From: Comamonas sp. JUb58
Lineage (GTDB): Bacteria > Pseudomonadota > Gammaproteobacteria > Burkholderiales > Burkholderiaceae_C
Length of the DNA stretch: 64,000 nucleotides
Assembly: GCF_004364775.1 (NCBI RefSeq)
Contig: NZ_SOAL01000014.1
Coordinates: 100,937 to 164,936 of the forward strand
Reading direction: 5' to 3'
The position numbers and the translations under genes are program-made. Below the pieces are notes generated by a model. That model was not told the DNA's origin. It saw nothing but the letters and a program-made list of their open reading frames with translations, and ran no database searches. Shown here piece by piece: positions 27,135-37,616 of the stretch (the first letter of the stretch is position 1; every line of letters begins with the position of its first letter).

Positions 27135-27827
27135 ATGGGAAATTTTGTAGATCTGAAGTCGGCCGACGGCCAGGTGTTTCCGGCCTACATCGCCGAGCCT
27201 GAAGGCCAGGCGCGCGGCGCCATCGTGGTGGTGCAGGAGATCTTTGGCGTCAACTCGCACATCCGCTCGGTGGCGGACCGCATTGCCCAAAGCGGCTATG
27301 TGGCGATTGCGCCGGCCACCTTCAGCCGCGTCAAGCCCGGTGTGGACCTGGGCTACAACGAGGCCGACATGCAGGCCGGCGTGGCCCTGAAGGCCGCTGC
27401 CGAAGCGCCCGCCGTGGCCCCTGGCGTGATGCTGGACCTGCAGGCCGCGATTGACGAAGGCGCCCGCCGCAGCGGCGGCAAGGTCGGCATCACCGGCTTT
27501 TGCTGGGGTGGTCTGCTGGCCTGGCGCGCAGCCTGTGAGCTCAAGGGCCTGTCGGCATCGGTGCCTTACTACGGCGGCGGCATGACCACCGGCGACGAAA
27601 TCGCGCGCCAGCCGCATTGCCCGGTGATGGCCCATTTTGGCGACAAGGACCACTGGATCTCGCTGGCGTCGGTGGATGCCTTCCGCACTGCTCACCCGGA
27701 GGCCGAGGTCTATGTCTACGCGGCCGACCACGGCTTTAATTGTGACCAACGTGGCTCCTACGATGCAGCGGCTTCTGCCGCAGCGCGGGCCCGTAGCATG
27801 GCTTTCTTTGCCAAGCATGTAGGCTGA
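27135..27827 (+). CDS. dienelactone hydrolase family protein
   Basis: A 230-residue alpha/beta hydrolase with the Cys-Asp-His triad of dienelactone hydrolases: Cys123 in GFCWGG, Asp170 in HFGDKDHW and His199 in ADHGFNCD. The ATG at 27135 is chosen because AAGGAG (27121-27126) is 8 bases upstream; the in-frame GTG at 27126 overlaps that ribosome site. The substrate is not known; there is no ring-cleavage cluster around it, so a broad carboxymethylenebutenolidase-type activity is only inferred. Confidence 0.92.
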   Translation: MGNFVDLKSADGQVFPAYIAEPEGQARGAIVVVQEIFGVNSHIRSVADRIAQSGYVAIAPATFSRVKPGVDLGYNEADMQAGVALKAAAEAPAVAPGVMLDLQAAIDEGARRSGGKVGITGFCWGGLLAWRAACELKGLSASVPYYGGGMTTGDEIARQPHCPVMAHFGDKDHWISLASVDAFRTAHPEAEVYVYAADHGFNCDQRGSYDAAASAAARARSMAFFAKHVG

Positions 27828-27854
27828 GCGGGCGCTCACACCTATCCCTATCCA

Positions 27855-27890
27855 AAGCCTTGCAGGCCCGCAGCCTGCAAGGCTTTGTTG
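27855..27890 (+). terminator. terminator after the dienelactone hydrolase-like gene
   Basis: AAGCCTTGCAGG (27855-27866) pairs with CCTGCAAGGCTT (27874-27885) and is followed by TGTTG, a weak U-tract, so confidence is moderate. Confidence 0.65.
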
Positions 27891-27972
27891 CATTTTCGGG
27901 GGGCGTTCGTAACACCGTCGTCATAAGGGCTGCAGATGATGCGCGCATCGCTCACTTTCAACGATAAACACC

Positions 27973-30024
27973 ATGCGCACCCCCTTTTTCCGTGCCGCCG
28001 ACCTGCGGATGGCACCGCTTCCCTTGGCCGCGCTGGCCGCTGCGGCCATGCTGACGGCCTGCGGCGGTGGTGGCTCCAGCAGTTCCAAATCGGCGACCGC
28101 CACCCTGGCGGTGCTGGAGACCACCGACCTGCACTTCAACATCCGCAGCTACGACTATTTCAAGCTGGCCGATGACCCCTCGTATGGCTTCGAGCGCACG
28201 GCCACCCTGATCCGCCAGGCGCGCAGCGACTTCGCCAACACCTTGCTGGTGGACAACGGCGACACCATCCAGGGCACGGCGCTGGCCGACTACGAGGCGC
28301 AGGTGGCGCCGATCGCCTGCGACCAGCAGCTGTCCATGTACAAGGCCATGGGCGTGTTCAAGTTCGATGCCGGCACCCTGGGCAACCATGAGTTCAACTA
28401 CGGCCTGCCCTTCCTCAACCAGGTGCTGGGTGGCGGCCTCCAAGTCGATGGCGTCGATGCCAGCAAGAAGTGCGCAGGCCCGGGCTACCCGATGGCACTG
28501 GCCAATGTGCTCAGCAGCCAGACCAAGGCGCCGCTGGTGTCGCCCTATGTGGTGCTGGAGCGTGAGATCAGCGGCACCGACAGCGACGGCAAGACCGTCA
28601 AGCTGCCGATCAAGATCGGTGTGATCGGCTTTACCACGCCCGGCATCATGGGCTGGGACAAGCGCCATCTGGAAGGCAAGGTGCAGGTGACCGGCGCCGT
28701 CGAGGCCGCGCAAAAGTACGTGCCTGAGCTGCGCAGCAAGGGTGCCGACGTCGTTGTGGCGCTGCTGCACGGCGGCCTGGATGCCTCGGAATACCGTGCC
28801 GACATGGAAAACCCCGGCCTGTACCTGAGCAAGGTGGCGGGCATCGATGCGATGGTGATGGGCCACCAGCACAGCGTGTTCCCCGACACCGCCGCGCAAC
28901 CGGCCTTCAGCATGGCGGGTGTCGACAACAAGGCCGGCACCATCAACGGCGTGCCGGCGGTGATGGCCAGCAGCTGGGGCAAGGCGCTGGGTGTGGTGGC
29001 GCTGTCGCTGAAGTGGGATGGCAAGGCCTGGAGCGTGGACAAGACCCAGAGCAAGTCGGAGCTGCGCAGTACGACCACCGGCAAGGATGCCGCAGGCAAG
29101 ACCACCTATGTGGCCGTCGACAGCAGCATTGCACCGGCAGTGGAGAGCCAGCACCAGGCGGCCATCAGCTATGTGAAGACGCCGGTGGGCCAGACCGACT
29201 TCCGCATGAGCACGCAGTTTGCCGATGTGGGCGATCCCGGCGCGATCCAGCTGGTCAACCAGGCGCAGCAGGACTATGTGCAGCGCTATGTGCAGGCCAA
29301 CCTGCCGCAGTACGCGCAGCTGCCGGTGCTGTCGGTGAGCGCGCCTTTCAAGTCGGGCTTCCAGGGCGGTGCGGACTACACCGATGTGGCCGCCGGCCCG
29401 CTGGCGATCTACAACGCGGCCGACCTCTACCTTTACCCCAACACCGTCTACGCGGTGAAGGTAAACGGCGCACAGATCAAGAGCTGGCTGGAGGCCGCTG
29501 CCCAGCGCTTCAACCGCATCGACCCGGCTGCCACCGCAGACCAGTGGCTGATCAGCAGCTTCCCCGGCTACAACTTCGACATGTTCACCACCGCCGACAT
29601 GCAGTACCAGATCGATGTGACCCAGCCCGTGGGCAGCCGCATCGTGGATCTGCAGTACAAGGGCGCACCGATCGACCCGGCGCAGGACTTTGTGATCGCC
29701 ACCAACAACTACCGCGCCACCAGCGGCAAGAGCTTCCTGCCTGAACTCGATGGCCGCGCCACCATCTACGCCTCGCCCGATGCGAACCGTGATGTGGTGA
29801 TCTCGTACATCAAGGACCACCCGCAGGTGACCCGCGCAGCCAACGGCGCTGCCCACAGCTGGCGCTTTGCCAAGACGCCAACGGCCGGCAAGGTGTTGTT
29901 CACCTCGGCGGCTGACGCGCTGTCGGTGGCGCAGGCAGCGGGCCTGGCCAATGTGTCGCTGGACAAGGCGGATGACGGCACGGGCACGCAGCGCGCGGTC
30001 TACCGCGTCGATCTGGGCCAGTAA
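27973..30024 (+). CDS. CpdB-like 2',3'-cyclic-nucleotide 2'-phosphodiesterase / 3'-nucleotidase lipoprotein
   Basis: A 683-residue exported enzyme. The N-terminus ends in lipobox LTAC with Cys30, then a Gly/Ser linker; this differs from soluble periplasmic CpdB of E. coli. The calcineurin-like metal site is visible: Asp52 and His54 in TTDLHFN, Asp97 in NGDTIQG, Asn138-His139 in GNHEFNYG, and HGGLD and MGHQHSVF downstream. A C-terminal 5'-nucleotidase domain binds the nucleotide. The TTDLHFN...YDYFK arrangement fits CpdB better than UshA. The role is salvage of nucleotides outside the inner membrane. Confidence 0.88.
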   Translation: MRTPFFRAADLRMAPLPLAALAAAAMLTACGGGGSSSSKSATATLAVLETTDLHFNIRSYDYFKLADDPSYGFERTATLIRQARSDFANTLLVDNGDTIQGTALADYEAQVAPIACDQQLSMYKAMGVFKFDAGTLGNHEFNYGLPFLNQVLGGGLQVDGVDASKKCAGPGYPMALANVLSSQTKAPLVSPYVVLEREISGTDSDGKTVKLPIKIGVIGFTTPGIMGWDKRHLEGKVQVTGAVEAAQKYVPELRSKGADVVVALLHGGLDASEYRADMENPGLYLSKVAGIDAMVMGHQHSVFPDTAAQPAFSMAGVDNKAGTINGVPAVMASSWGKALGVVALSLKWDGKAWSVDKTQSKSELRSTTTGKDAAGKTTYVAVDSSIAPAVESQHQAAISYVKTPVGQTDFRMSTQFADVGDPGAIQLVNQAQQDYVQRYVQANLPQYAQLPVLSVSAPFKSGFQGGADYTDVAAGPLAIYNAADLYLYPNTVYAVKVNGAQIKSWLEAAAQRFNRIDPAATADQWLISSFPGYNFDMFTTADMQYQIDVTQPVGSRIVDLQYKGAPIDPAQDFVIATNNYRATSGKSFLPELDGRATIYASPDANRDVVISYIKDHPQVTRAANGAAHSWRFAKTPTAGKVLFTSAADALSVAQAAGLANVSLDKADDGTGTQRAVYRVDLGQ

Positions 30025-30033
30025 GTAGTCCAG

Positions 30034-30056
30034 CAGCGGCGTGCAATGCGCCGCTG
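30034..30056. terminator. hairpin between convergent cpdB-like and corA-like genes
   Basis: CAGCGGCG (30034-30041) pairs with CGCCGCTG (30049-30056) in the 48-base gap between convergent stops. There is no good U-tract on either side, so terminator function is tentative. Confidence 0.4.
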
Positions 30057-30072
30057 ATGGGCCGTGTAAGCG

Positions 30073-31314
30073 CTATCTGCCCGTGCGGGTCAGGTAGCGC
30101 TTGTACGAGAAAAAGCCGATCAGCGCGACGGTGATGAACGCCATGACACCCATGGCCCACCAGAAGCCGTCTTCCTTGTGGATGAGGGGGATGAACTCGA
30201 AGTTCATGCCAAAGATCGCGGCAATCAGGTTGAGCGGCAGAAAGATGGCAGTGATGGTGGTGAGCGTGCGCATGATGTCGTTGGCGCGGTTGCTCTGCAC
30301 CGAAAAGTGCATTTGCACGGCGGTCTCGGTGCTTTGCTCCAGCCGGCGCACATGGTGTACCACGCGCTCGATATGTTCGAGCACATCGCGGCTGCGCACC
30401 TTGAGCGCTTCCAGCTCGCGCTGGGCACTGGGCGCCTCGGGCTGGGGCCAGGTCTCCAGCGCATCGACCCAGTCCTGCACGGCGGCGCGCTGGTCTTCGC
30501 AGATCTCGTCGAGCTGGTGCAGGGACAACCGGGCTTCCAGCAGCGCCTGCCAGTTGGCAATGCGCTTGCGTGGCGACAGCAGCGCGCTTTGCCACTGGTC
30601 CAGGTGGCGCGACAGCTCGCGGCGCAGGTCCAGGTAGTTGTCCACAATGATGTTGACCACGCGCATCATCAGATCGGCCGGGGACAGTGGCAGGCGAATG
30701 GGCTGCAGGCCGCCCGGCGTGGGGCTGTTGCCCCGGTTGCGGAAGGCCTTGTCCTCGCGCGCCAGGCGCTCTTGCGTGGCATCCGATATCTGGCCCAGGT
30801 CGGGGGCGCTAGCGTCCTGCGGTGGGGGCGCGCCGGTCTTGGCAAACTGCAGCAGACGCCGGGCATAGGCATCGCGCACGGTGCAGTCCTCGGGGTGTAC
30901 CGACAGCAGCACCCGCTCCCAGGCGGCAAAGCCGACCGGCGTGGTGCTGATGCGCGGCGCCTCATTGAGGGGTTTGGCGGCGGCGTTGCGCCGCGCTGCT
31001 GCCAGTGCGGCGCTGCCGGCCTGCGATGGCGTGCTGGCCAGGCGGCGTATCACCAGCAGGTCGTACTGCGAGGTGTAGTCGTAGTGGGAGGGGAGCTGGG
31101 CATTGAGCAGGTCGGAGACATGCAGCTCCACCAGGGGTGCGCCGCTGAGCTTTTGCAGTGCCAGCTGCAGGCTGCCCAGCTGCTCGCTGAAATAGCCGCG
31201 GGTGCAGGCCAGCCACAGAAAGCCTTTGTCGGGGAGCGTGTAGGGCACGGCGGCCAGCTCGGTGGCCTCGTTGCCGATGATGTGAAAGATGCGGATGCTG
31301 CTGGGTGTACTCAC
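30073..31314 (-). CDS. CorA-family divalent-cation transporter
   Basis: A 413-residue member of the CorA/ZntB family. A large cytoplasmic N-terminal domain with a long helical stalk is followed by two C-terminal membrane helices, and the signature GMN (369-371) in FGMNFEFIP ends the first. The basic tail (YKRYLTRTGR) is typical. The family moves Mg2+, Co2+ or Zn2+; which ion is not clear. It lies 77 bases after hemB, but a strong terminator stands between them, so it likely has its own promoter. Confidence 0.88.
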   Translation of the reverse strand: MSTPSSIRIFHIIGNEATELAAVPYTLPDKGFLWLACTRGYFSEQLGSLQLALQKLSGAPLVELHVSDLLNAQLPSHYDYTSQYDLLVIRRLASTPSQAGSAALAAARRNAAAKPLNEAPRISTTPVGFAAWERVLLSVHPEDCTVRDAYARRLLQFAKTGAPPPQDASAPDLGQISDATQERLAREDKAFRNRGNSPTPGGLQPIRLPLSPADLMMRVVNIIVDNYLDLRRELSRHLDQWQSALLSPRKRIANWQALLEARLSLHQLDEICEDQRAAVQDWVDALETWPQPEAPSAQRELEALKVRSRDVLEHIERVVHHVRRLEQSTETAVQMHFSVQSNRANDIMRTLTTITAIFLPLNLIAAIFGMNFEFIPLIHKEDGFWWAMGVMAFITVALIGFFSYKRYLTRTGR

Positions 31315-31347
31315 CGGAATTCCTCGATCGGTTCAGGCGCAGCATGG

Positions 31348-31375
31348 CAAAAAAAACGGGCCTGTGCAAGCCCGT
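31348..31375 (-). terminator. Rho-independent terminator of hemB
   Basis: On the minus strand ACGGGC-TTGCACAG-GCCCGT is followed by eight T residues. It lies 17-44 bases beyond the hemB stop. Confidence 0.9.
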
Positions 31376-31391
31376 CCTGGTATTTTTGCTA

Positions 31392-32510
<1,119 letters not shown>

Positions 32511-32597
32511 TCAAGGCGGAGCGCGAGAGCAGGCCCAGGCCGGTTTTAAGCCGGGGTCCAGCGCTGGGCCATCGTGCCAGCCACTACACTGTGGCGC

Positions 32598-33023
32598 ATG
32601 CTTATGCTGTGGATCAAAGCCTTTCATATCGTGTTTGTGGCCAGCTGGTTTGCGGGCCTGTTTTACCTGCCCCGGATCTTTGTGAACCTGGCCATGGTGC
32701 CGGCCGACTCGCAGGCCGAGCGCGAGCGCCTGCTGCTGATGGCGCGCAAGCTCTTGCGCTTCATGACGATGATTGCGGTGCTGGCGCTGGGCCTGGGCCT
32801 GTGGCTGTGGCTGGGCTGGTGGCGCGGGGCAGGGGGCTGGCTGCATGCCAAGCTGTTCTTTGTGCTGCTGGTCATTGGCTACCACCATGCCTGCGCGGTG
32901 CTGCTGCGCAAGATGGCCAATGGCACGGACCGGCATTCGCATGTCTGGTACCGCTGGTTCAATGAGGTGCCAGTGGTGGCCATGGTCATCATCGTGGTGC
33001 TGGTGGTGGTCAAACCCTTTTAA
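32598..33023 (+). CDS. hemJ: HemJ-like protoporphyrinogen oxidase (CopD-superfamily membrane protein)
   Basis: A 141-residue membrane protein with four hydrophobic helices. The N-terminus MLMLWIKAFHIVFVASWFAG with a conserved His10 and the following LPRIFVN match HemJ, which oxidises protoporphyrinogen IX to protoporphyrin IX. Its place back-to-back with hemB supports a heme role. The start could also be the ATG at 32604. The CopD family is the alternative, but the short length and first-helix motif favour HemJ. Confidence 0.8.
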   Translation: MLMLWIKAFHIVFVASWFAGLFYLPRIFVNLAMVPADSQAERERLLLMARKLLRFMTMIAVLALGLGLWLWLGWWRGAGGWLHAKLFFVLLVIGYHHACAVLLRKMANGTDRHSHVWYRWFNEVPVVAMVIIVVLVVVKPF

Positions 33024-33082
33024 ACCGCGCACACTTCGGTACTCTCAACGCACAACGATCTGCGCACCAGGGCCCATGCACC

Positions 33083-34297
33083 ATGCCTGACAGCAGCCCC
33101 GCACTCCACACCCTGCAAGAGCCTGCCCCGGCCGGCGAGCACCGCACCATTGCCTGGCCGCTGGTGCCGGTGTATGTGGCGCTGATCGTCTTTGCCAGCC
33201 TCTTTCCCTTCACGGGCTGGCGCACCCAGGGCATTTCGCCGGCCGAGTTTTTGCTGGCGCGCATTCCGCCGCCGTACTGGACCTGGTTCGATGTCTGGAT
33301 CAATGTGGCGGGCTATGCGCCGCTGGGCTTGCTGCTGAGCCTGGGTTGGTGGCGCCATGGCTGGGTCAGGACGGGCTGGTTCTGGGCCTTGTGCGTGGGC
33401 AGTCTGCTGTCGCTGTCGATGGAGTTCCTGCAGATCTTTCTGCCGCTGCGCGTCTCCAGCAATATGGACTGGCTGCTCAACAGCATCGGCACCTTGCTGG
33501 GCGCGCTGGCCGTGCCTTTGCTGGCCTGGCTGGGCATTTTGCGGCGCTGGCGCGATGTGCGGGGGCGCTGGTTCGATGCCGATGCGCGTGGTGCCATCGT
33601 GCTGCTGATGCTGTGGCCACTGGCGCTGCTCTTCCCGGCTGCCCAGCCCTTTGGCCTGGGCCAGGTGTTTGACCGGCTGGAGATGTGGCTGGTGGACATC
33701 CTGGAGAACTCGGCCTTCGAGCACTGGATGCCCAACTTCATGCAGGCCACCGAGCCGCTGTCACCCATCGGGCAGCTGACGGCTGTGCTGCTGGGTCTGC
33801 TGATTCCCTGCTGGCTGGCCTTCAGCGTGATGGGCAGCGTGACGCGGCGCATGGGCATGGTGGCGCTGGTGGTGCTGAGCGGTATTGCAGTCTCGGCGCT
33901 GTCGTCCTCGCTGAGCTACGGGCCGGCCTATGCCTGGGATTGGCTGGACCAGCCCACGCGCCTGGGCATTGCGCTGGCGGTGTCGCTGGCGCTGCTGCAG
34001 GTAGGCCTGCCACGCCGCTACTGCGTGCTGCTGCTGCTGATGGGGCTGATGATCGACGTCAACCTGCTCAACCAGTCGCCGCCCAACCCTTATTACGCCG
34101 ATGCCCTGCAGTCCTGGGAGCAGGGCCGCTTCATCCGCTTTTTTGGCCTGGGCCAGTGGCTCAGCTGGCTGTGGCCGTTTGCGGTGATTGCCTATGTGCT
34201 GCTGCGCCTGGGCCGGCTGCCTGCCGTGGTGGTGGCGCGCCGCCGCCAACGGCTGAGCCAGCGCGCGGCCGCCAACCCGCCGCCGGAACAGGCCTAA
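33083..34297 (+). CDS. VanZ-domain membrane protein
   Basis: A 404-residue polytopic protein. The first half holds a VanZ-like domain (SLFPFTGWR, WINVAGYAPLGLLLSLGW, SMEFLQIFLPLRVSSNMDWLLNSIGTLLGA), where the SxxxExxQxF...D..N..G pattern is the family hallmark. The second half adds further membrane helices and a basic tail. VanZ proteins affect teicoplanin resistance in some Gram-positives, but the role in betaproteobacteria is not known. It follows the hemJ-like gene by 59 bases. Confidence 0.85.
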   Translation: MPDSSPALHTLQEPAPAGEHRTIAWPLVPVYVALIVFASLFPFTGWRTQGISPAEFLLARIPPPYWTWFDVWINVAGYAPLGLLLSLGWWRHGWVRTGWFWALCVGSLLSLSMEFLQIFLPLRVSSNMDWLLNSIGTLLGALAVPLLAWLGILRRWRDVRGRWFDADARGAIVLLMLWPLALLFPAAQPFGLGQVFDRLEMWLVDILENSAFEHWMPNFMQATEPLSPIGQLTAVLLGLLIPCWLAFSVMGSVTRRMGMVALVVLSGIAVSALSSSLSYGPAYAWDWLDQPTRLGIALAVSLALLQVGLPRRYCVLLLLMGLMIDVNLLNQSPPNPYYADALQSWEQGRFIRFFGLGQWLSWLWPFAVIAYVLLRLGRLPAVVVARRRQRLSQRAAANPPPEQA

Positions 34298-34388
34298 ACG
34301 CAGTAGGCTGGGGCGGTATTGCGGCCCCAGGGCCCCAGGCGGGCGCCAAGCTGCCACAATGGGGGATCGCATTCGAAGAGAGCTTGGC

Positions 34389-34742
34389 ATGAGCGAGCAA
34401 AAACCTGGCAACGACGGCCAGTACTACCAGCACCACGTGTTCTTCTGCCTGAATGACCGCGTCAACGGCGAAGACAGCTGTGCCCACCATGGCGCCAAGG
34501 ACATGTTTGACCACTGCAAGGCCCGCGTCAAAGCCGAGGGCTTGAGCGGACCGGGCAAAGTGCGGGTCAACAAGGCCGGCTGCCTGGACCGCTGCGCAGG
34601 CGGCCCCATCATGGCGGTCTACCCCGAAGGCGTCTGGTACACCTATATCGACAATGACGACATCGACGAGATCGTCGAGTCGCATCTGAAGAACGGCAAG
34701 GTGGTCGAGCGCCTGCTGACCCCGCCCGACGTGGGCCGCTGA
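34389..34742 (+). CDS. thioredoxin-like (2Fe-2S) ferredoxin domain protein
   Basis: A 117-residue soluble protein with four cysteines in the spacing of thioredoxin-fold [2Fe-2S] ferredoxins: Cys20 (HVFFC), Cys31 (DSC), Cys65 and Cys69 (AGCLDRCAGG). The ATG at 34389 (MSEQKP) is preferred; the frame is open from 34359. The family transfers electrons or senses redox state. Its partner is not visible among the neighbours, which are an unrelated VanZ-domain gene and an alpha/beta hydrolase. Confidence 0.87.
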   Translation: MSEQKPGNDGQYYQHHVFFCLNDRVNGEDSCAHHGAKDMFDHCKARVKAEGLSGPGKVRVNKAGCLDRCAGGPIMAVYPEGVWYTYIDNDDIDEIVESHLKNGKVVERLLTPPDVGR

Positions 34743-34839
34743 GCGCGCTCCCTTCTCCCACCACTGATTTTTCCGCATAGACACAGGGCGCCACGGCCGC
34801 TGCAGGCGGTGGCTGGCCCGCCATGGAGCAGACCGCAGC

Positions 34840-35481
34840 ATGAACGCGCAAACCGAACGTTTCACCATCAACGGGCCCACCGGCATTCTGGAAGTGGCCC
34901 GCGATCTGGCGGCCAGCCCCGATGGCGCACAGCGCGGCATCGCCATCATTGCCCATCCCCATCCGCTGTTTGCCGGCACCATGGACAACAAGGTCGTGCA
35001 GACCCTGGCGCGCGCCTTTGTGGCCAGCGGCTGGACGGCGCTGCGCTTCAACTTTCGCGGTGTCGGCCAATCGGCAGGCAGCTATGACGAAGGCCGGGGC
35101 GAGCGCGATGATTTTCTGGCGGTCGTCGAGCAGCTGGCGCCCGAAGGGAATCTGGCCCTGGCGGGCTTCTCTTTCGGCTCCTTTGTGATGAGCCATGCCT
35201 TGGCGGAACTTTGGCCCAAGCGCCAGATCGACAAGGCGGTGTTCGTGGGCACGGCGGCATCGCGCTTTACCGTAGCGACCCTGCCGCCCGAAGCCCATGA
35301 GCGCACCCTGGTGGTGCATGGCGAAGCCGATGACACGGTGCCGCTGTCGGCGGTGATGGACTGGGCACGGCCTCAGATACTACCGGTTACGGTTGTGCCA
35401 GGAGGCGGGCATTTTTTCCACGGACAATTACCGCTTCTCAAAGGCTTGGTCACGCGCCACCTGCTTGCCCCCGCCTTGTGA
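34840..35481 (+). CDS. alpha/beta hydrolase (YfbR/DUF-type small esterase-like)
   Basis: A 213-residue alpha/beta hydrolase. The oxyanion region HPHPLFAGTMDNKVV, nucleophile elbow GFSFGS with Ser111, acid Asp164/165 in HGEADDTVP and His191 in GGGHFFHG give a complete triad. The HPHPL-xx-GTMDNKVVxT pattern places it in the group of small hydrolases close to serine aminopeptidase S33. The substrate is unknown. It stands 97 bases after the ferredoxin-like gene on the same strand, so linkage is loose. Confidence 0.85.
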   Translation: MNAQTERFTINGPTGILEVARDLAASPDGAQRGIAIIAHPHPLFAGTMDNKVVQTLARAFVASGWTALRFNFRGVGQSAGSYDEGRGERDDFLAVVEQLAPEGNLALAGFSFGSFVMSHALAELWPKRQIDKAVFVGTAASRFTVATLPPEAHERTLVVHGEADDTVPLSAVMDWARPQILPVTVVPGGGHFFHGQLPLLKGLVTRHLLAPAL

Positions 35482-35566
35482 TGGCGGTGTAGTATTGCTA
35501 TTGTTTTTGATATCCTGCGGCCAGCAATCATGCGCTGCAGGCACTTGTTTCTAAGAGTTGGACGAC

Positions 35567-36739
35567 ATGAAATCGAGCTTGATGCCCACCCTGCGTAACT
35601 GGGCTGCAGCAGCGCTGCTGGTGCCCACCCTGGTCTTTGCACAATTGGCCGCGCCCCAGCCGCCCGAGATCGCGGCGCGCAACTACCTGCTGTTTGACGT
35701 GACCACGGGCCAGATCCTGGCCGCCAAGGATGTGGATGCGCCGGTCGAGCAGGCATCGCTGACCAAGCTGATGACGGGTTATGTGGTGTTCGATGCGCTG
35801 CGCAACAAGAAGATCAGCCTGGAGCAGACCATGCCGGTGAGCGAGCGCGCCTGGAAGATGCCCGGCTCGCGCATGTTCATCGACCCGAAGATGCAGGTGA
35901 AGGTGGATGACCTGCTGCACGGCATGATCGTGCAGTCCGGCAACGACGCGACGATGGCGCTGGCCGAAGCCGTGGGTGGCACCGCCGAGAACTTTGTGCG
36001 CCTGATGAACGAGCAGGCCAAGGCGCTGGGCATGACCAACACGGCCTACAAGAACCCCGAGGGCCTGACCGAACCCGGCCACACGACGACGGCCAAGGAC
36101 CTGAGCATTCTGGCCAACCGCCTGATCAAGGACTTCCCCGAGTACATGCACTATTACTCGACCAAGCAGTGGTTCTACCCCGGCACGCCCAAGTCGAACG
36201 GCACCAATCGTAATACTTTGTTGTTCCGCGACCCGACGGTCGATGGCCTGAAGACCGGCCACACCAATGCCGCAGGCTACTGCCTGGTGTCCACCGCCAA
36301 GCGTCAGGTGCCCAATGCCGGCGAGCGCCGCCTGATCTCCATCCTGCTGGGTGCTGCCAGCGACAAGGACCGCGCCAACGAAAGCCAGAAGCTTTTGAAC
36401 TGGGGCTATACCGCTTTCGATACCGTCAAGCTGTTTGACGGCGGCCAGGCCGTGGCCACCCCCAAGGCCTGGAAGGGCGCGCAGGACACCGTCAAGATCG
36501 GTAGCGTCACCCCCATCGTCGTGAATGTGCCAGCGGGCACCGGCGGCAAGCTCGAAACCCAGGTGGTGAGCCAGGAGCCGCTGATTGCGCCTTTCACCAA
36601 GGGCCAGAAGCTGGGCACGCTGAAGGTGATGGCAGGCGGCCAGGCCGTGGCCGAGGTGCCACTGGTGGCGCTGGATGATGTGGCAGAAGCCGGCATCTTC
36701 GGCCGCGCCTGGGATGCCATCCGTCTGTGGATCAAGTAA
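35567..36739 (+). CDS. dacC: D-alanyl-D-alanine carboxypeptidase (PBP5/6 family)
   Basis: A 390-residue low-molecular-mass PBP that trims the terminal D-Ala of peptidoglycan pentapeptides. A signal peptide (about 1-26) precedes Ser64-x-x-Lys67 (SLTK), SGN at 124-126 and KTG at 229-231. A beta-rich C-terminal domain ends with the amphipathic helix FGRAWDAIRLWIK that anchors PBP5/6 to the membrane. The start at 35567 gives the normal leader. The symbol is a family-level choice; dacA would be equally fair. Confidence 0.93.
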   Translation: MKSSLMPTLRNWAAAALLVPTLVFAQLAAPQPPEIAARNYLLFDVTTGQILAAKDVDAPVEQASLTKLMTGYVVFDALRNKKISLEQTMPVSERAWKMPGSRMFIDPKMQVKVDDLLHGMIVQSGNDATMALAEAVGGTAENFVRLMNEQAKALGMTNTAYKNPEGLTEPGHTTTAKDLSILANRLIKDFPEYMHYYSTKQWFYPGTPKSNGTNRNTLLFRDPTVDGLKTGHTNAAGYCLVSTAKRQVPNAGERRLISILLGAASDKDRANESQKLLNWGYTAFDTVKLFDGGQAVATPKAWKGAQDTVKIGSVTPIVVNVPAGTGGKLETQVVSQEPLIAPFTKGQKLGTLKVMAGGQAVAEVPLVALDDVAEAGIFGRAWDAIRLWIK

Positions 36740-36795
36740 AGCGGTGCTGATGCAGGGCCGTTAAGGCCCGGCGGACGCCCCGTTCCTCCCCCTGC

Positions 36796-36822
36796 AAAGC
36801 GTGCCCCTGGCACGCTTTGTGG
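36796..36822 (+). terminator. terminator after dacC
   Basis: AAAGCGTGCC (36796-36805) pairs with GGCACGCTTT (36809-36818), followed by GTGGTTTCT. The stem is good; the U-tract is poor. Confidence 0.55.
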
Positions 36823-36928
36823 TTTCTAGGCTCGCAAAAATGAGAGCGACCCGGCTAGATGGCTCGGGCTTCTCCATGGAAAAGCACCCGGGCGCAGAAC
36901 GCGACGCGGCGGGCATGCGTGCAAACCA

Positions 36929-36957
36929 TTTGCTCAATTTGGAGTCAGGTGGTACAT
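36929..36957 (+). promoter_or_regulatory. promoter of the str operon (rpsL)
   Basis: TTGCTC (36929-36934), a 17-base spacer and TACATT (36952-36957) form a sigma-70-type promoter 113 bases before rpsL. The leader then holds a CGGAA-TTTCCG palindrome and a GCTGCC/GGCAGC pair that may be a leader structure. The remaining part of the 330-base gap holds only the dacC hairpin and no recognised gene. Confidence 0.6.
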
Positions 36958-37069
36958 TAGAGGGCTTTTCGGAATTTCCGAAGGGGCTGCCGTCTTTGTC
37001 TTTCAGGCAAGGGGCTGGCAGCAAATCACGGTAAGTTCACGGTAATTTCACGTTTAGGGACGTTTATTA

Positions 37070-37447
37070 ATGCCAACCATTAACCAACTCGTGCGTCAGG
37101 GCCGCACGGTAGAAGTTGTTAAATCCAAGAGCCCTGCTATGGAAAACTGCCCCCAGCGCCGCGGCGTGTGCACCCGTGTGTACACCACGACGCCTAAGAA
37201 GCCTAACTCGGCTTTGCGTAAGGTGGCCAAGGTTCGTCTGACCAACGGTTTCGAAGTCATTTCGTACATCGGCGGTGAAGGCCACAACCTGCAAGAGCAC
37301 AGCGTTGTGCTGGTGCGCGGTGGTCGTGTGAAGGACTTGCCAGGTGTGCGTTACCACATCGTGCGCGGTTCGCTTGACCTGCAAGGCGTCAAGGACCGTA
37401 AGCAGTCCCGTTCGAAGTACGGTGCCAAGAAGCCTAAGGCTAAGTAA
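37070..37447 (+). CDS. rpsL: 30S ribosomal protein S12
   Basis: A 125-residue S12, which lies at the decoding centre. The motif [12 protein letters not shown] is present with Lys43, and Lys88 lies in [13 protein letters not shown]. Lysine at both positions is the wild-type state linked with streptomycin sensitivity. It is the first gene of the str cluster. Codon use (CGT, GGT, AAG) is that of a very highly expressed gene. Confidence 0.98.
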   Translation: MPTINQLVRQGRTVEVVKSKSPAMENCPQRRGVCTRVYTTTPKKPNSALRKVAKVRLTNGFEVISYIGGEGHNLQEHSVVLVRGGRVKDLPGVRYHIVRGSLDLQGVKDRKQSRSKYGAKKPKAK

Positions 37448-37616
37448 GCCCTGGTTTTTTGAACGAATACAAAGGTGCTGTGTCCCGCGTGGCGCGAGAT
37501 TCAGCGTAGTGACCCCAAGCGCAAGTGTTTTGTGTGGGTCGAGTAAGTGGGAGTCCTTGATTGGCTCTCGCGGTGTCTGAAAAGATGCCAACTGAAGCAA
37601 AGATAGAGGTAAAGAA

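Noticed and set aside
27958..29856. Minus-strand open frame of 632 codons antisense to the CpdB-like gene
   Set aside because: The plus-strand frame has a lipobox and a full metal site; the antisense product is low-complexity.
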